A DNA stretch of 47,034 bases from Acidobacteriota bacterium (lineage in GTDB: Bacteria; Acidobacteriota; Vicinamibacteria; Vicinamibacterales; UBA8438). Of this stretch, positions 1 to 7,207 are shown piece by piece; position 1 is the first letter of the stretch, and each line of letters begins with the position of its first letter. Location: positions 1-47,034 of the forward strand of contig DQNS01000117.1 of the NCBI GenBank assembly GCA_015659035.1. Reading direction: 5' to 3'. The notes under the pieces were generated by a model. That model saw only the letters and a list, made by a program, of their open reading frames with translations, made no database searches and was not told the origin of the DNA. The position numbers and the translations under genes are program-made.

Positions 1-91
1 AAGCGCCTGGGAGTCGAACCCAGCCCCCCCGCGTTGGCGGGGGGCGACCGGTTTTGAAGACCGGGAGGACCACCGGGCCCCGTTCGCTTCC
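1..91 (-). tRNA. selC: tRNA-Sec (anticodon UCA), 3' end cut by window edge
   Basis: Selenocysteine tRNA read on the minus strand. The anticodon stem CCGGT/ACCGG closes the loop CTTCAAA, so the anticodon is TCA (plus-strand positions 55-57). The variable arm is very long (a stem of about 9 bp, GCCCCCCGC against GCGGGGGGGC), and the T arm CTGGG/CCCAG carries the loop TTCGACT. The 5' acceptor strand starts GGAAGCG at 91 and pairs with CGCTT at the window start, so the last two or three bases and any CCA lie outside. It implies that the organism decodes some UGA codons as selenocysteine. I saw no selA, selB or selD and no clear selenoprotein in the window. Confidence 0.93.
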
Positions 92-334
92 ACGTGCAGC
101 GTGACCATCATCGCACGGAGGACACGCATCTCCCGGCCGGCTGGGGCCGGGAACGCGTGGAGTGCCCTGAAGGGAACAGGCGAGGTGGGCTGAACCTGGT
201 ACGCGAGTCGACCGGACAACACCACACCGACGACGCTTCGTTGAGAACGATGCGAATGTCGCGGGCTCCGGCCAGGGCCGGACCCCGGATGGGGCGCCGT
301 TCCCGTAGCGGACCAGGGACGGCGCGGTGGAGCA
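92..334. other. Intergenic region, no gene recognised
   Basis: This 243-bp stretch separates tRNA-Sec from the cold-shock gene. It has GC-rich complementary patches (for example CCGGCCGGCTGGGGCCGG near 154) but no convincing reading frame, promoter or known RNA. Confidence 0.4.
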
Positions 335-541
335 CTAGTCCTCGATTAAGCGAACTTCACCGGCGCGTGGACCCTTGGTCGACTCTTCGATGGTGAAGTC
401 GACCCGCTGGCCCTCCCGTAGTAGCTCGAACACCGCTCCACGAACCGCGCTGCGATGGAAGAAATGCTCGACTCCGCCCTCGTCGCGGATGAAGCCGAAA
501 CCTTTGTCGATCAAGAGACGCGCGATCGTACCGCTTGCCAT
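335..541 (-). CDS. Cold-shock domain protein (CspA family)
   Basis: A 68-residue single cold-shock domain that binds single-stranded RNA and DNA, acting as an RNA chaperone in the cytoplasm. The RNP1-like motif KGFGFI and the RNP2-like motif HFFHRSAV are both present, and the length matches the family (65-75 residues). The start at 541 was chosen because GGAGGA lies a few bases upstream on the minus strand. A longer frame to 589 would add a non-homologous arginine-rich stretch. The stop is TAG. The basic and acidic residues after the RNP motifs are typical. It appears to be transcribed alone, with an upstream region of about 400 bp that holds no gene. Which Csp paralogue it is cannot be said. 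Confidence 0.93.
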   Translation of the reverse strand: MASGTIARLLIDKGFGFIRDEGGVEHFFHRSAVRGAVFELLREGQRVDFTIEESTKGPRAGEVRLIED

Positions 542-974
542 ACGTACTCCTCCGATACCCGACCCCCGCTGCGGCCGCCACGGCGCCAAGACGCACCGCG
601 CACCGACCCGGGACCTGACGATCGGTTGGGCCCTTCCTCTTGATAGGAGGCCAGAGTGACCGTCAGAACCTCCCGCACCCCCTGACGGGCACGGGTTGCG
701 CTACAGGAGCGCCATCTGCGACGGGAAAAATCGCAGTTGACGAACCCGCCTCGAATCCGGGCCCACGAGTCACAACAGGCGTTGGGCGCACCGCATGTGA
801 CCAGCAACCCAGATTGAGAGAGCCAGTCTAGTGAGGTTGGTTGGTGGAAGTCAAGCGAGATGGTAGGCTCGCCCGCAGTCTGTTCCCCGGCGCTGGTCCG
901 GTCGAATCGGGCGCTGTTCCGGCCGGATCTGGCGGGGTCCGCCTCGCGGGCCGGACCGACGAACGGGTACGACG
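542..974. other. Long intergenic region upstream of the cold-shock gene
   Basis: About 430 bp without a supported gene. It includes whatever 5' untranslated region the minus-strand cold-shock gene has; long structured leaders are common for that family, but I could not define one here. Frames on both strands look like shadows. Confidence 0.35.
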
Positions 975-1211
975 CTATTCAGCCGGTGTCGCCGAGGTGG
1001 TGAGCTGTTTCTTGACCGGTGCGGCGCTGGCGGCCGGCGTCGGTGCCGGTTTCGCGGGCTTCGGTGGCGGATAGGTGGTCCAGAAATGACGATTGCACGT
1101 CGGGCACTCCCAGAACTGATTCGGCGGCCACGGGTCCTCTGGCCCAGGGTCCTTCAGGTCCATCTGGGTGCCGCATCGCTGGCAACGAACACTGACGTCG
1201 GGATGGTCCAT
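975..1211 (-). CDS. Small zinc-ribbon protein
   Basis: A 78-residue protein with two CxxC pairs (CQRC near residue 10 and CPTC near residue 37), spaced as in a zinc ribbon, followed by a Pro/Ala/Lys-rich tail that is probably disordered. The fold is inferred from the cysteine spacing and no function is recognised. Zinc ribbons of this size bind nucleic acid or act as protein adaptors. It is divergent from the nucleotidyltransferase gene with 38 bp between the starts. The stop is TAG. Two other small zinc-ribbon genes occur at 11.6-12.0 kb. Confidence 0.65.
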   Translation of the reverse strand: MDHPDVSVRCQRCGTQMDLKDPGPEDPWPPNQFWECPTCNRHFWTTYPPPKPAKPAPTPAASAAPVKKQLTTSATPAE

Positions 1212-1249
1212 GGCGAGATTCTAGTGCATCAGCGTCGCGGGGTGGGCAA

Positions 1250-1900
1250 TTGATTCCGGGCGTCGTGCTGGCCGGCGGCGCCTCGTCGCGTATGGGCGGT
1301 CGTCCGAAGGCGCTGCTGCCGACCGGGCACGGCGACGAGACGTTTCTTGCGCGGATCGTCTCCGCGCTGCGGGAGGGTGGGGTCGACGATGTGGTGGTGG
1401 TCGCCGGCTACCACGAGGAGGCGATCAGCCGCGCCGCCAATCTGCTGGCGGCGTCCGTCCGCGTGCTCCGCAACCCCGCCCCCGAGCGGGGCCAGCTGTC
1501 GTCGCTGCTGGTCGCGCTCAAGGCTGTCGACCACCCTGGCGTGGGGGCCATGCTCGTCACGCTGGTGGATCTCCCGCTGGTGTCGCCGGCGACGGTCCAC
1601 GCCGTCCTGGAGGGATACCGGCGGACCGGTGCGCCGATTGTGCGACCGGCGCGCAATGGGCGGCACGGACACCCGATCCTCTTCGATCGCTCGCTCTTCG
1701 ACGAGCTGCGGCGCGCCGACCCGGCACTGGGCGCGAAGCCGGTCGTGCGGGCCCATGCCGCCGACGGTCTGGAGATCGAGATCGAGGACGACGGGGCGTT
1801 TGCCGACGTGGACACACCGGAGGACTACGAGCGGGTCTTCGGAGTCCCGCTACCGGCTAGCGAGGCTCCGCCTCAGACTGGCTACCAGACGGAGCCTTGA
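1250..1900 (+). CDS. Nucleotidyltransferase family protein (MobA/MocA-like)
   Basis: A 216-residue NTP transferase. The N-terminal signature VVLAGGASSRMGGRPKALL is the nucleotide-binding loop of the MobA/MocA group (LAGGxSxRMGxxK), and LVDLPLVSPATV supplies the metal-binding DxP region. Known members transfer GMP or CMP to molybdopterin, or act on related cofactors or sugars. The length fits MocA (about 200 residues), but no molybdenum cofactor gene is nearby, so the substrate is open. The start is a TTG at 1250; no strong Shine-Dalgarno is visible (GGTGGG lies just upstream). The last residues are encoded at the edge of repeat-like intergenic sequence rich in GGCTCCGCCTCAGACT, so the native C-terminus may be shorter. 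Confidence 0.82.
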   Translation: MIPGVVLAGGASSRMGGRPKALLPTGHGDETFLARIVSALREGGVDDVVVVAGYHEEAISRAANLLAASVRVLRNPAPERGQLSSLLVALKAVDHPGVGAMLVTLVDLPLVSPATVHAVLEGYRRTGAPIVRPARNGRHGHPILFDRSLFDELRRADPALGAKPVVRAHAADGLEIEIEDDGAFADVDTPEDYERVFGVPLPASEAPPQTGYQTEP

Positions 1901-1928
1901 AACAGGCCCGCCGTCACCAAGGCTATGG

Positions 1929-1996
1929 CATCCTTCGCCAGCAAGTCATGCTGGCCGGCCGCCGTAGCCAGCTGGGAATACACCTGGCGAAGGATG
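1929..1996. repeat. 13-bp inverted repeat just 3' of tRNA-Ala
   Basis: CATCCTTCGCCAG (1929-1941) and CTGGCGAAGGATG (1984-1996) are perfect inverted copies 42 bp apart. The second arm overlaps the encoded CCA end of the minus-strand tRNA. On the minus strand it could form a large stem-loop straight after the tRNA and act in 3' processing or termination. There is no T-tract, so this role is only a guess. Confidence 0.75.
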
Positions 1997-2070
1997 GTGG
2001 ACCAGACGGGAGTCGAACCCGTGACCTCGTGAATGCCATTCACGCGCGCTCCCAACTGCGCCACTGGCCC
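1995..2070 (-). tRNA. tRNA-Ala (anticodon GGC), CCA encoded
   Basis: Seventy-six bases on the minus strand. The acceptor stem is GGGCCAG with CTGGTCC, the discriminator is A, and CCA is genomically encoded at 1997-1995. The anticodon loop ATGGCAT gives anticodon GGC, closed by the stem GTGA/TCAC. The T arm is CGGG-TTCGACT-CCCG. It stands alone, with no neighbouring tRNA or rRNA genes. Confidence 0.95.
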
Positions 2071-2138
2071 ATCCGGTTCATTCTATGTCCCCATCCGCCG
2101 TCCAATCAATGCGGCAGCAAGGTACTGACGGTCGTGGC

Positions 2139-2178
2139 GAAGCCCTCCGGCTTCTCCTGTCTCCTGGCTCCTGTCCCC
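2139..2178 (-). repeat. Heptamer-hairpin repeat, copy 1
   Basis: On the minus strand, AGGAGCC-AGGAGAC-AGGAG runs into the hairpin GAAGCC-GGAG-GGCTTC. The same arrangement recurs at 14418, 26913, 28471, 34394 and 42468. Confidence 0.8.
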
Positions 2179-2195
2179 TATGGGAGCTCTGCAGC

Positions 2196-2280
2196 GCTCC
2201 GCCTCAAACCGTCCAGACGAGGGTCGGCTCCCGCCTCGCTGCCAGGCTTCTCTCAATGGCCCCGCTACGCGGGGCTAGAC
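2196..2280 (+). repeat. GCTCCGCCTCAAACC element, copy 1
   Basis: It starts GCTCCGCCTCAAACC, contains CTTCTCTCA and ends CCGCTACGCGGGGCTAGAC, a strong hairpin (CCCCGC-TA-CGCGGGG type). The same ordered landmarks occur in the element between frdC and frdD (44559-44719), and the first also at 10990. It directly follows the heptamer repeat. Confidence 0.65.
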
Positions 2281-2310
2281 AGCTCCGGCGGGCCACGAAA
2301 AAGTTGATCG

Positions 2311-2344
2311 AAACGTGACGATGTCACCCTTAGGAGATGTCTAG
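2311..2344 (-). repeat. 34-bp dispersed repeat, copy 1, at the asparaginase stop
   Basis: Read on the minus strand it begins CTAGACATCTCCTAAGGG and matches 37426-37459 at 32 of 34 positions. Its first TAG is the stop codon of the asparaginase gene, so the element abuts the gene end exactly. A 12-bp piece (GGAGATGTCTAG) also occurs at 11405-11416. Confidence 0.85.
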
Positions 2345-3411
2345 TATTCCCCGAACATCCTCTGGATATCGTCGACATCGTCGGTCACCGTCAGCGCCAG
2401 CATCAGCAGGACCCGTGCCTTGACGGGTGCCAGGTCTTCACCCGAGACCCGCAGACGCCTGGGGGTGTCGGGGTCGGGGGCTGCTTCCTCCGCGGTGGGC
2501 TGCCGCGGCGCGATCCGACCGACGCCGGTCCGGGTGGTGATCACGACGAGCACGCCGTTCTCGTAGGCGTAGGCGATCGCGTCACGCTGCCCGCCGCTCG
2601 TGGAGCCCGCGCCCGCTCCCGCGATGACGATGCCATCGGCGCCACGGTCCACGGCGGCCCGGACGAGGTCGCCGGACGCGCCCTGATATGCCATGACGAT
2701 GTCCACCCGTGGCAGCTGCTGGATTTGGTCGACATCGAACTCGCTGGCCGCCGTGTGATGCCGCTCCACGCTTCGGTAATAGACGACGCGGTCGCGCGCG
2801 GTCACACCCAGCGCGCCGTAGCGCCGCGCTTCGAACGTCTGCAGGTGCAACGCGTCGGTCTTGGTGACCTCCCGGGCGGAGTTGATTTCGTCGTTGAGGA
2901 CGACCAAAACGCCCCGCCCTCGCGAGCCGGGGTCGGCGGCCACCCGGAACGCCTGGCGCAGGTTGGCCGCGCCGTCGTATCCCAGCGTCTCCGGTCGGCG
3001 CATCGAGCCCACCACCACGACCGGGCGCTCGTGCCGTACGGTGAGATGCAGGAAGTAGGCGAGCTCTTCGAGCGTGTCGGTGCCGCTGGTGAGGACGATG
3101 CCGGCCAGGTCCGGGTCCTCGGCGAAGACTGCGTTGAGGCGGCGCGACAGGTGCAGCCACTGCTCGAGGGTGAGCGAGCTGCTCGAGACGTTGGCGAACT
3201 CCTCGGTCTGGGCCTCGACGAGCTCATCGAGGTCGGGCACCGACGCGATCAGCTCGGCCGGGGAGAGCCGCTCACCGGGGCGATTGGAGATCGTGCCGCC
3301 GGTCGTGATCAGACGAACCCGCGGTACCTCCGCGGCGACCGCTTCGGGTACCAGGGCGCAGAGCAGCCCCACAATCAGCGAGAGCCCGGGCGGCAGCGTA
3401 CGGCGCCACAT
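2341..3411 (-). CDS. Type II (exported) L-asparaginase family protein
   Basis: A 356-residue hydrolase of asparagine, and possibly glutamine, to the acid plus ammonia. Family motifs are LITTGGTIS (first nucleophile Thr, about residue 39), TSGTDTLEE (second Thr-Asp pair, about residue 108) and the catalytic Lys in REVTKT. An N-terminal hydrophobic stretch (LSLIVGLLCALVPEAVAAE) looks like a signal peptide, which indicates the periplasm and the high-affinity type II class. The start at 3411 was chosen because it begins this signal peptide. The frame stays open to 3495, but that extension reads through a repeat element. No clear Shine-Dalgarno is present. The stop TAG coincides with the start of a 34-bp dispersed repeat. 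Confidence 0.92.
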   Translation of the reverse strand: MWRRTLPPGLSLIVGLLCALVPEAVAAEVPRVRLITTGGTISNRPGERLSPAELIASVPDLDELVEAQTEEFANVSSSSLTLEQWLHLSRRLNAVFAEDPDLAGIVLTSGTDTLEELAYFLHLTVRHERPVVVVGSMRRPETLGYDGAANLRQAFRVAADPGSRGRGVLVVLNDEINSAREVTKTDALHLQTFEARRYGALGVTARDRVVYYRSVERHHTAASEFDVDQIQQLPRVDIVMAYQGASGDLVRAAVDRGADGIVIAGAGAGSTSGGQRDAIAYAYENGVLVVITTRTGVGRIAPRQPTAEEAAPDPDTPRRLRVSGEDLAPVKARVLLMLALTVTDDVDDIQRMFGEY

Positions 3412-3421
3412 GATTCCGTTA

Positions 3422-3579
3422 GGGTCCGTAAGGCAATAACAGTGGCATCTCTGGGCGTCGAGGCGCCCGGTCGTCCAGGCGCGAGGGGCGCGCATACCGG
3501 GAGTATGTAAACGACGAGCAATGCAGTCGGGCGGGATGCATCGGCGGCCAGAATGACACTGTTATTACCTTACAGGCCC
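3422..3579 (-). repeat. Core-and-arms repeat element, copy 1 (158 bp)
   Basis: Outer arms at 3422-3444 and 3557-3579 are inverted copies (20 of 23 positions; CACTGTTATT is shared). The core, read on the minus strand, starts TGCATCCCGCCCGACTGCAT, continues TTGCTCGTCG and holds a small CATAC/GTATG hairpin. The same core occurs at 7079 and 21389 on the plus strand with different arms. It lies upstream of the asparaginase gene and may influence its expression. There is no transposase. Confidence 0.85.
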
Positions 3580-3633
3580 TTACGATTCCCCCTCGCTGCC
3601 GGTACCAATCGGGCGAGCTACCGAGCGTCGGTA

Positions 3634-3849
3634 CTATACCGGAAGTGTCGGCGACTGATGCGCGAGGGTGAGCCAATCGGTCAGCCGGTGCACCGCCTGT
3701 TCGGCGGTGGCACCGTAGAACGGCATCAACGCGGTGGGGCCGCCCTGGATACTGGCCAGATACGCACGCCAGCGGTCCTGGTCCACACGCATCGCCTCGA
3801 TGAGGTAGGTGCGTCCGCTGATTGTCTGTTCGAACCGATGAACCGTCAC
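3634..3849 (-). CDS. Conserved-looking small protein of unknown function
   Basis: A 71-residue soluble protein with a basic-aromatic composition (HRFEQTISGRTYLIEAMRVD near the start) and a helix-like second half (ATAEQAVHRLTDWL). No cysteine motif, signal peptide or membrane segment is seen. The start is GTG at 3849 and the stop is TAG. A sigma70-like promoter (TTGATC, 16 bp, TAGAAT) lies 36-64 bp upstream on the same strand, which supports it as a gene. I do not recognise a family. Confidence 0.6.
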   Translation of the reverse strand: MTVHRFEQTISGRTYLIEAMRVDQDRWRAYLASIQGGPTALMPFYGATAEQAVHRLTDWLTLAHQSPTLPV

Positions 3850-3885
3850 GATACTGTCGGGAGCGTCACTACGTGGAAAGACAGA

Positions 3886-3913
3886 ATTCTAGCCGGTTCG
3901 TGAGGTGGATCAA
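3886..3913 (-). promoter_or_regulatory. Sigma70-like promoter for the 71-residue protein
   Basis: On the minus strand TTGATC (3913-3908) and TAGAAT (3891-3886) are separated by 16 bp. The -35 matches the consensus at four of six positions and the -10 at five of six. Transcription would start about 30 bp before the GTG at 3849. Confidence 0.45.
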
Positions 3914-3933
3914 GCGAAGGAAAGCACGAAGAC

Positions 3934-4043
3934 CGATCCACATCGCCGTCGGTCGCGCAGCGTCGCACGTTCCGCGCAAGAATATATTTTCGTTCTATGC
4001 GTAATCCACACCTCATGCACACCCCATGCACACGTTTTCCACA
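3934..4043 (+). promoter_or_regulatory. Cluster of DnaA-box-like sites beside an AT-rich patch
   Basis: TTTTCCACA (4035-4043) fits the DnaA consensus TTWTNCACA exactly. TAATCCACA (4002-4010) and TCATGCACA (near 4013) miss by one base and CGATCCACA (3934-3942) by two. All are on the same strand, next to AAGAATATATTTT (3978-3990), the most AT-rich patch nearby. CATGCACAC occurs twice in tandem. This could be an origin or a DnaA-controlled promoter. No dnaA, dnaN or rpmH is in the window. Confidence 0.4.
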
Positions 4044-4085
4044 GATGAGCCAGCACTCCGACGCCGCGCGCGGGCGTCCAGGGAG

Positions 4086-4091
4086 TACACT
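4086..4091 (+). promoter_or_regulatory. -10 element placed for a leaderless addB transcript
   Basis: TACACT ends five bases before the TTG start of addB, so transcription would begin at or next to the start codon. No good -35 is seen. Confidence 0.35.
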
Positions 4092-4096
4092 CGCTG

Positions 4097-7039
4097 TTGC
4101 ACGGCGTAACCAGAGCTGCTTTGATCACCCCGCGACAGACCCGGCTGTACAACACCCCCGACCTTCCGACGTTTCAACGCACGATCGCCGGTTGTCTCGA
4201 TGGGCCGACCGGGTGGAACCGCCGGGCGTCGGTCGTGCTCGTCCCGTCGCGCGCCGCCGCCGACCAGCTGCGCTGGACGCTCGAGCAGTTGGCGCTCGAA
4301 CGGGACACCGCGGTGCTGCTCCCGCATCTGCTGACCCGTGACGAGCTGTATGCCGAGCTGCACAGCCGCGCCGGTGACGTGGCATCGGTGCTGAGTCCAA
4401 TCGAGCGGCTCGTCTGCGGCCGGGCCGCGACAGACGACGCGCTGGCCTTGGGGGTGGAGCCACCGTTCAAGCTCCGCCCCGGCCTGGTCGCTGAATTCCT
4501 CGCCCTCTACGACGAGCTGCGGCGACGCCAGCGCACGATCGACGTCTTCGAGCGTCGGCTGGTCGCGGAGCTCGAGCCAAGCGCCGAGCTTGACCGGGGC
4601 GCTCGCCGGATGCTGCGGCAGACCCGCTTCCTGGTCGCCATGTTCCGGGCCTACGAGCAGCGTGTGTCGTTGACCGGCCGGCTCGATGAACACGGGCTGC
4701 GCGCGCTGGTGCTCGACCGCGGGCTGCGGCGGCCGCTCTGCCAGGTGGTCGTCACCGTGGCGGACCGGGCGGCCGGCGCCGACGGGCTGTGGTCGGGCGA
4801 TTTCGATCTGCTGGCCCGGCTCCCGAACCTTGCGAGGATCGATCTGGTCACGACCGCGTCGATGCTCGATACCGGGTTCCGGGAGCGGTTGCAGGACCTG
4901 CTGCCGGGCGTCGAGGAGACACGGGTCGAGCCCTCGGCGCCCGCGACCGCGCGGCTGGTGACACCGACCGAGCCGTCCGGCGGACGGTATTTCACGTTTC
5001 GGGACCGGGAAGAGGAGCTGCTGGCGGTCATCCAGCAGGTCAAGCGCCGGTCGACGCGCGAGCGTACGGCGGTGGTCTTTCAACGGCCGTTGCCGTATCT
5101 CTACCTCGCCCCGCAGCTGTTCGCCTCGGCCGGCGTGCCGTTCGAGACACGCGACACGTTGCCACTCGCCGCCGAGCCGTTCGCCGCGGCGCTCGACCTC
5201 GTCCTCACGTTCGTCTCGTCCGGCTACGCGCGCATCCCGACCATCGAGCTGCTGCGATCTCCGCACTTCGAGTTCGCCCACGATGGGCGTGGGTTCGACC
5301 CCTCGGCGGTCGGCGCGCTCGACCACAGTCTGCGGGTGGCCCGCTACGTCGGAGACCGGGGCGAGCTGCGTCGTCTCGGAACGAGATGGGGTGCGCCGGA
5401 TGCCGCGCGCCGGGCGTCGCAGGCCGCCGCGCCGGCGCTGGTGGCCGCGGCGCTGGCGGACGAGCTCGACGAGCTGACGCGACCGGGTCCGTCCAGCCGG
5501 CTGCTCGACTGTCTGCTCAGTTTTCTTGACGGGCACCGCGCCGCGGCCCCGGCCGACGCCGACACCGCGTCCCGCGAGTCGAGAGCGCGCGCCGCCGTGG
5601 TCGGTCTCATCCGGGACCTTCGCGACGCGCACGCCAGACACGACGACCCGATCGAGGACCTGTCGACGGTGACGGCGATGCTCCGGCGCTGGATCGAGGC
5701 GATGACGTTCGCGGCCCCGACCGGCACCGGGGGGGTGTTGCTGATTGACGTCCGGGCGGCGCGGTACGGGACGTTCGACAACGTGTTCCTGGTCGGTCTG
5801 GTCGATGGAGAGTGGCCGGAGCGCACGCGCCAGAGCGCACTCTATCCCGGCTCGCTCTTGACCCAGCTCGGGTGGTCGCCCGAGATCGAGCGGCTGCGCG
5901 CGGCGCGTGCCGGGTTCGACGACCTGCTCGGGCTGGCAGCCGGCCGGGTCTCGGTCTCGACCGTCGCGTTCGAGGACGACGCGGTCGTCGCCACGTCCAC
6001 CATGCTCGAAGACTTGGACGACACCCGGCTCGAGGTCACGCCCGAGCCACTGCCGACCGGCCGCGTGACGATCGACGCGGGGCTGGCGGAGGTGCCCGCC
6101 ACCGTCCCACTGAGCGGGGAGTCGGCCGAGTGGCTGGCGCTGCGCGTGGCGCGCAGGCACGGGTCGGACGATTGCTACCACGGCGCCGCGGGCGCGCGTC
6201 CGCCTGCTCGGTACGCCGTCAGCGCGGTCGAGCAGTATCTGAACTGTCCCTTCAAATACTTCGCCTCGACCGTGCTGCGACTCGGCGAGGAGGGGGACGA
6301 CGAGGTGATCATGACCCCACGGTCCCGGGGCCGGTTCGTGCACGAGGTGTTCCGGGTGTTCTTCGAGCGCTGGCAGCAGTCCATCGGCGGTGCCATCGAC
6401 GTGGAGACGCTCGAGGCCGCTCGCGCGCTGGCACGCGTGGTCGCCGAGGAGCATCTCGGCGGTCTGCCCGCTCGAGACCGGGCCGTGGAACGGGTCTGGC
6501 TGCTCGGCTCCGCCGCAGGGGTGGGGGTGGTCGATCGGTTGTTGTCGCTCGAGGCCGCCCGCCCCGGCCGGATCCTGGAGCGGCTCCTGGAGTTCAGATT
6601 CGACGGCGTCTATCAGCTCGATGGCCCGGAGGGGCCGCGGGCGGTCCGTCTGCGTGGTGTCGCCGACCGCATCGATCTGCTCGAGGACGGCCGGCTTCGG
6701 GTCATCGACTACAAGAGCGGGCGCGCGCCGGGCCGGGCGCAGTCGTTGCAACTACCGATATATGGCCGGTGCGCAGAGCAGGAGCTCGAGGGGCGTCACG
6801 GTGCCAGCTGGCGGCTCGACGAGGCTGCGTATGTCGCTTTCGGGGAACCCGGGGGCTGGGTGCCGCTCGACCGGCGTCAGGACATGGCCACGGCGCTCGC
6901 AGACGGCCAGGAGCGGTTCATCGAGGCTGTCGACGACATCGAGCGGGGACAGTTTCCCCCACGACCCGCCGATCCCTACCGCTGTGTGTTCTGCGACTAC
7001 CCAACCGTCTGTCGGAAGGACTACGTCGGTGACGACTAG
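4097..7039 (+). CDS. addB: AddB-like helicase-nuclease subunit (PD-(D/E)XK nuclease)
   Basis: A 980-residue partner of AddA in the heterodimer that resects double-strand breaks and loads RecA. The N-terminal region has a superfamily-1-like fold without a Walker A motif (RASVVLVPSRAAADQLRW near residue 45). The C-terminal RecB-type nuclease is complete: LNCPFKYF (about residue 715), GVADRID (about 854) and VIDYKSG (about 870). The closing cysteines CVFCDYPTVC (about 962-971) together with the Cys in LNCPF make the four ligands of the AddB iron-sulfur cluster. The start is taken as TTG 4097; another TTG at 4121 is possible. It precedes addA by 159 bp, and a repeat element fills the gap. The stop is TAG. 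Confidence 0.9.
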   Translation: MHGVTRAALITPRQTRLYNTPDLPTFQRTIAGCLDGPTGWNRRASVVLVPSRAAADQLRWTLEQLALERDTAVLLPHLLTRDELYAELHSRAGDVASVLSPIERLVCGRAATDDALALGVEPPFKLRPGLVAEFLALYDELRRRQRTIDVFERRLVAELEPSAELDRGARRMLRQTRFLVAMFRAYEQRVSLTGRLDEHGLRALVLDRGLRRPLCQVVVTVADRAAGADGLWSGDFDLLARLPNLARIDLVTTASMLDTGFRERLQDLLPGVEETRVEPSAPATARLVTPTEPSGGRYFTFRDREEELLAVIQQVKRRSTRERTAVVFQRPLPYLYLAPQLFASAGVPFETRDTLPLAAEPFAAALDLVLTFVSSGYARIPTIELLRSPHFEFAHDGRGFDPSAVGALDHSLRVARYVGDRGELRRLGTRWGAPDAARRASQAAAPALVAAALADELDELTRPGPSSRLLDCLLSFLDGHRAAAPADADTASRESRARAAVVGLIRDLRDAHARHDDPIEDLSTVTAMLRRWIEAMTFAAPTGTGGVLLIDVRAARYGTFDNVFLVGLVDGEWPERTRQSALYPGSLLTQLGWSPEIERLRAARAGFDDLLGLAAGRVSVSTVAFEDDAVVATSTMLEDLDDTRLEVTPEPLPTGRVTIDAGLAEVPATVPLSGESAEWLALRVARRHGSDDCYHGAAGARPPARYAVSAVEQYLNCPFKYFASTVLRLGEEGDDEVIMTPRSRGRFVHEVFRVFFERWQQSIGGAIDVETLEAARALARVVAEEHLGGLPARDRAVERVWLLGSAAGVGVVDRLLSLEAARPGRILERLLEFRFDGVYQLDGPEGPRAVRLRGVADRIDLLEDGRLRVIDYKSGRAPGRAQSLQLPIYGRCAEQELEGRHGASWRLDEAAYVAFGEPGGWVPLDRRQDMATALADGQERFIEAVDDIERGQFPPRPADPYRCVFCDYPTVCRKDYVGDD

Positions 7040-7046
7040 CGTAGCC

Positions 7047-7207
7047 CGTTTCACGAGTACGCCGACATTCGGCCACCGCTGCATCCCGCCCCACTGCGTT
7101 GCTCGTCGGTCTCATATTGCCGGTATGCTCCCTCCTCGCGCCTTCGGTGGACCGGGTGCGGCGTCGATCCTGGCGGTCCTCGGTGCGTCGCCATACCTAT
7201 GAAACGG
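7047..7207 (+). repeat. Core-and-arms repeat element, copy 2, between addB and addA
   Basis: The core from 7079 starts CTGCATCCCGCCCCACTGCG, followed by TTGCTCGTCGG and a CATA..TATG hairpin with CCGGTATG. Outer arms CGTTTCACGAGTACGCCGAC (7047) and its degenerate inverted copy (7188-7207) match at about 15 of 20 positions. The right arm contains the ATG of addA and its next codons. Confidence 0.75.

Noticed and set aside
94-396. Plus-strand frame between tRNA-Sec and the cold-shock gene
   Set aside because: Arg-rich shadow with no start signal, overlapping the opposite-strand cold-shock gene.
1882-2064. Minus-strand reading frame over the tRNA-Ala region
   Set aside because: It is the shadow of tRNA-Ala and the inverted repeat behind it; the peptide copies the tRNA sequence.
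4013-6751. Very long minus-strand frame opposite addB (912 codons)
   Set aside because: It is an antisense shadow typical of GC-rich coding DNA, with a low-complexity Arg/Pro/Gln composition, while addB carries complete motifs.
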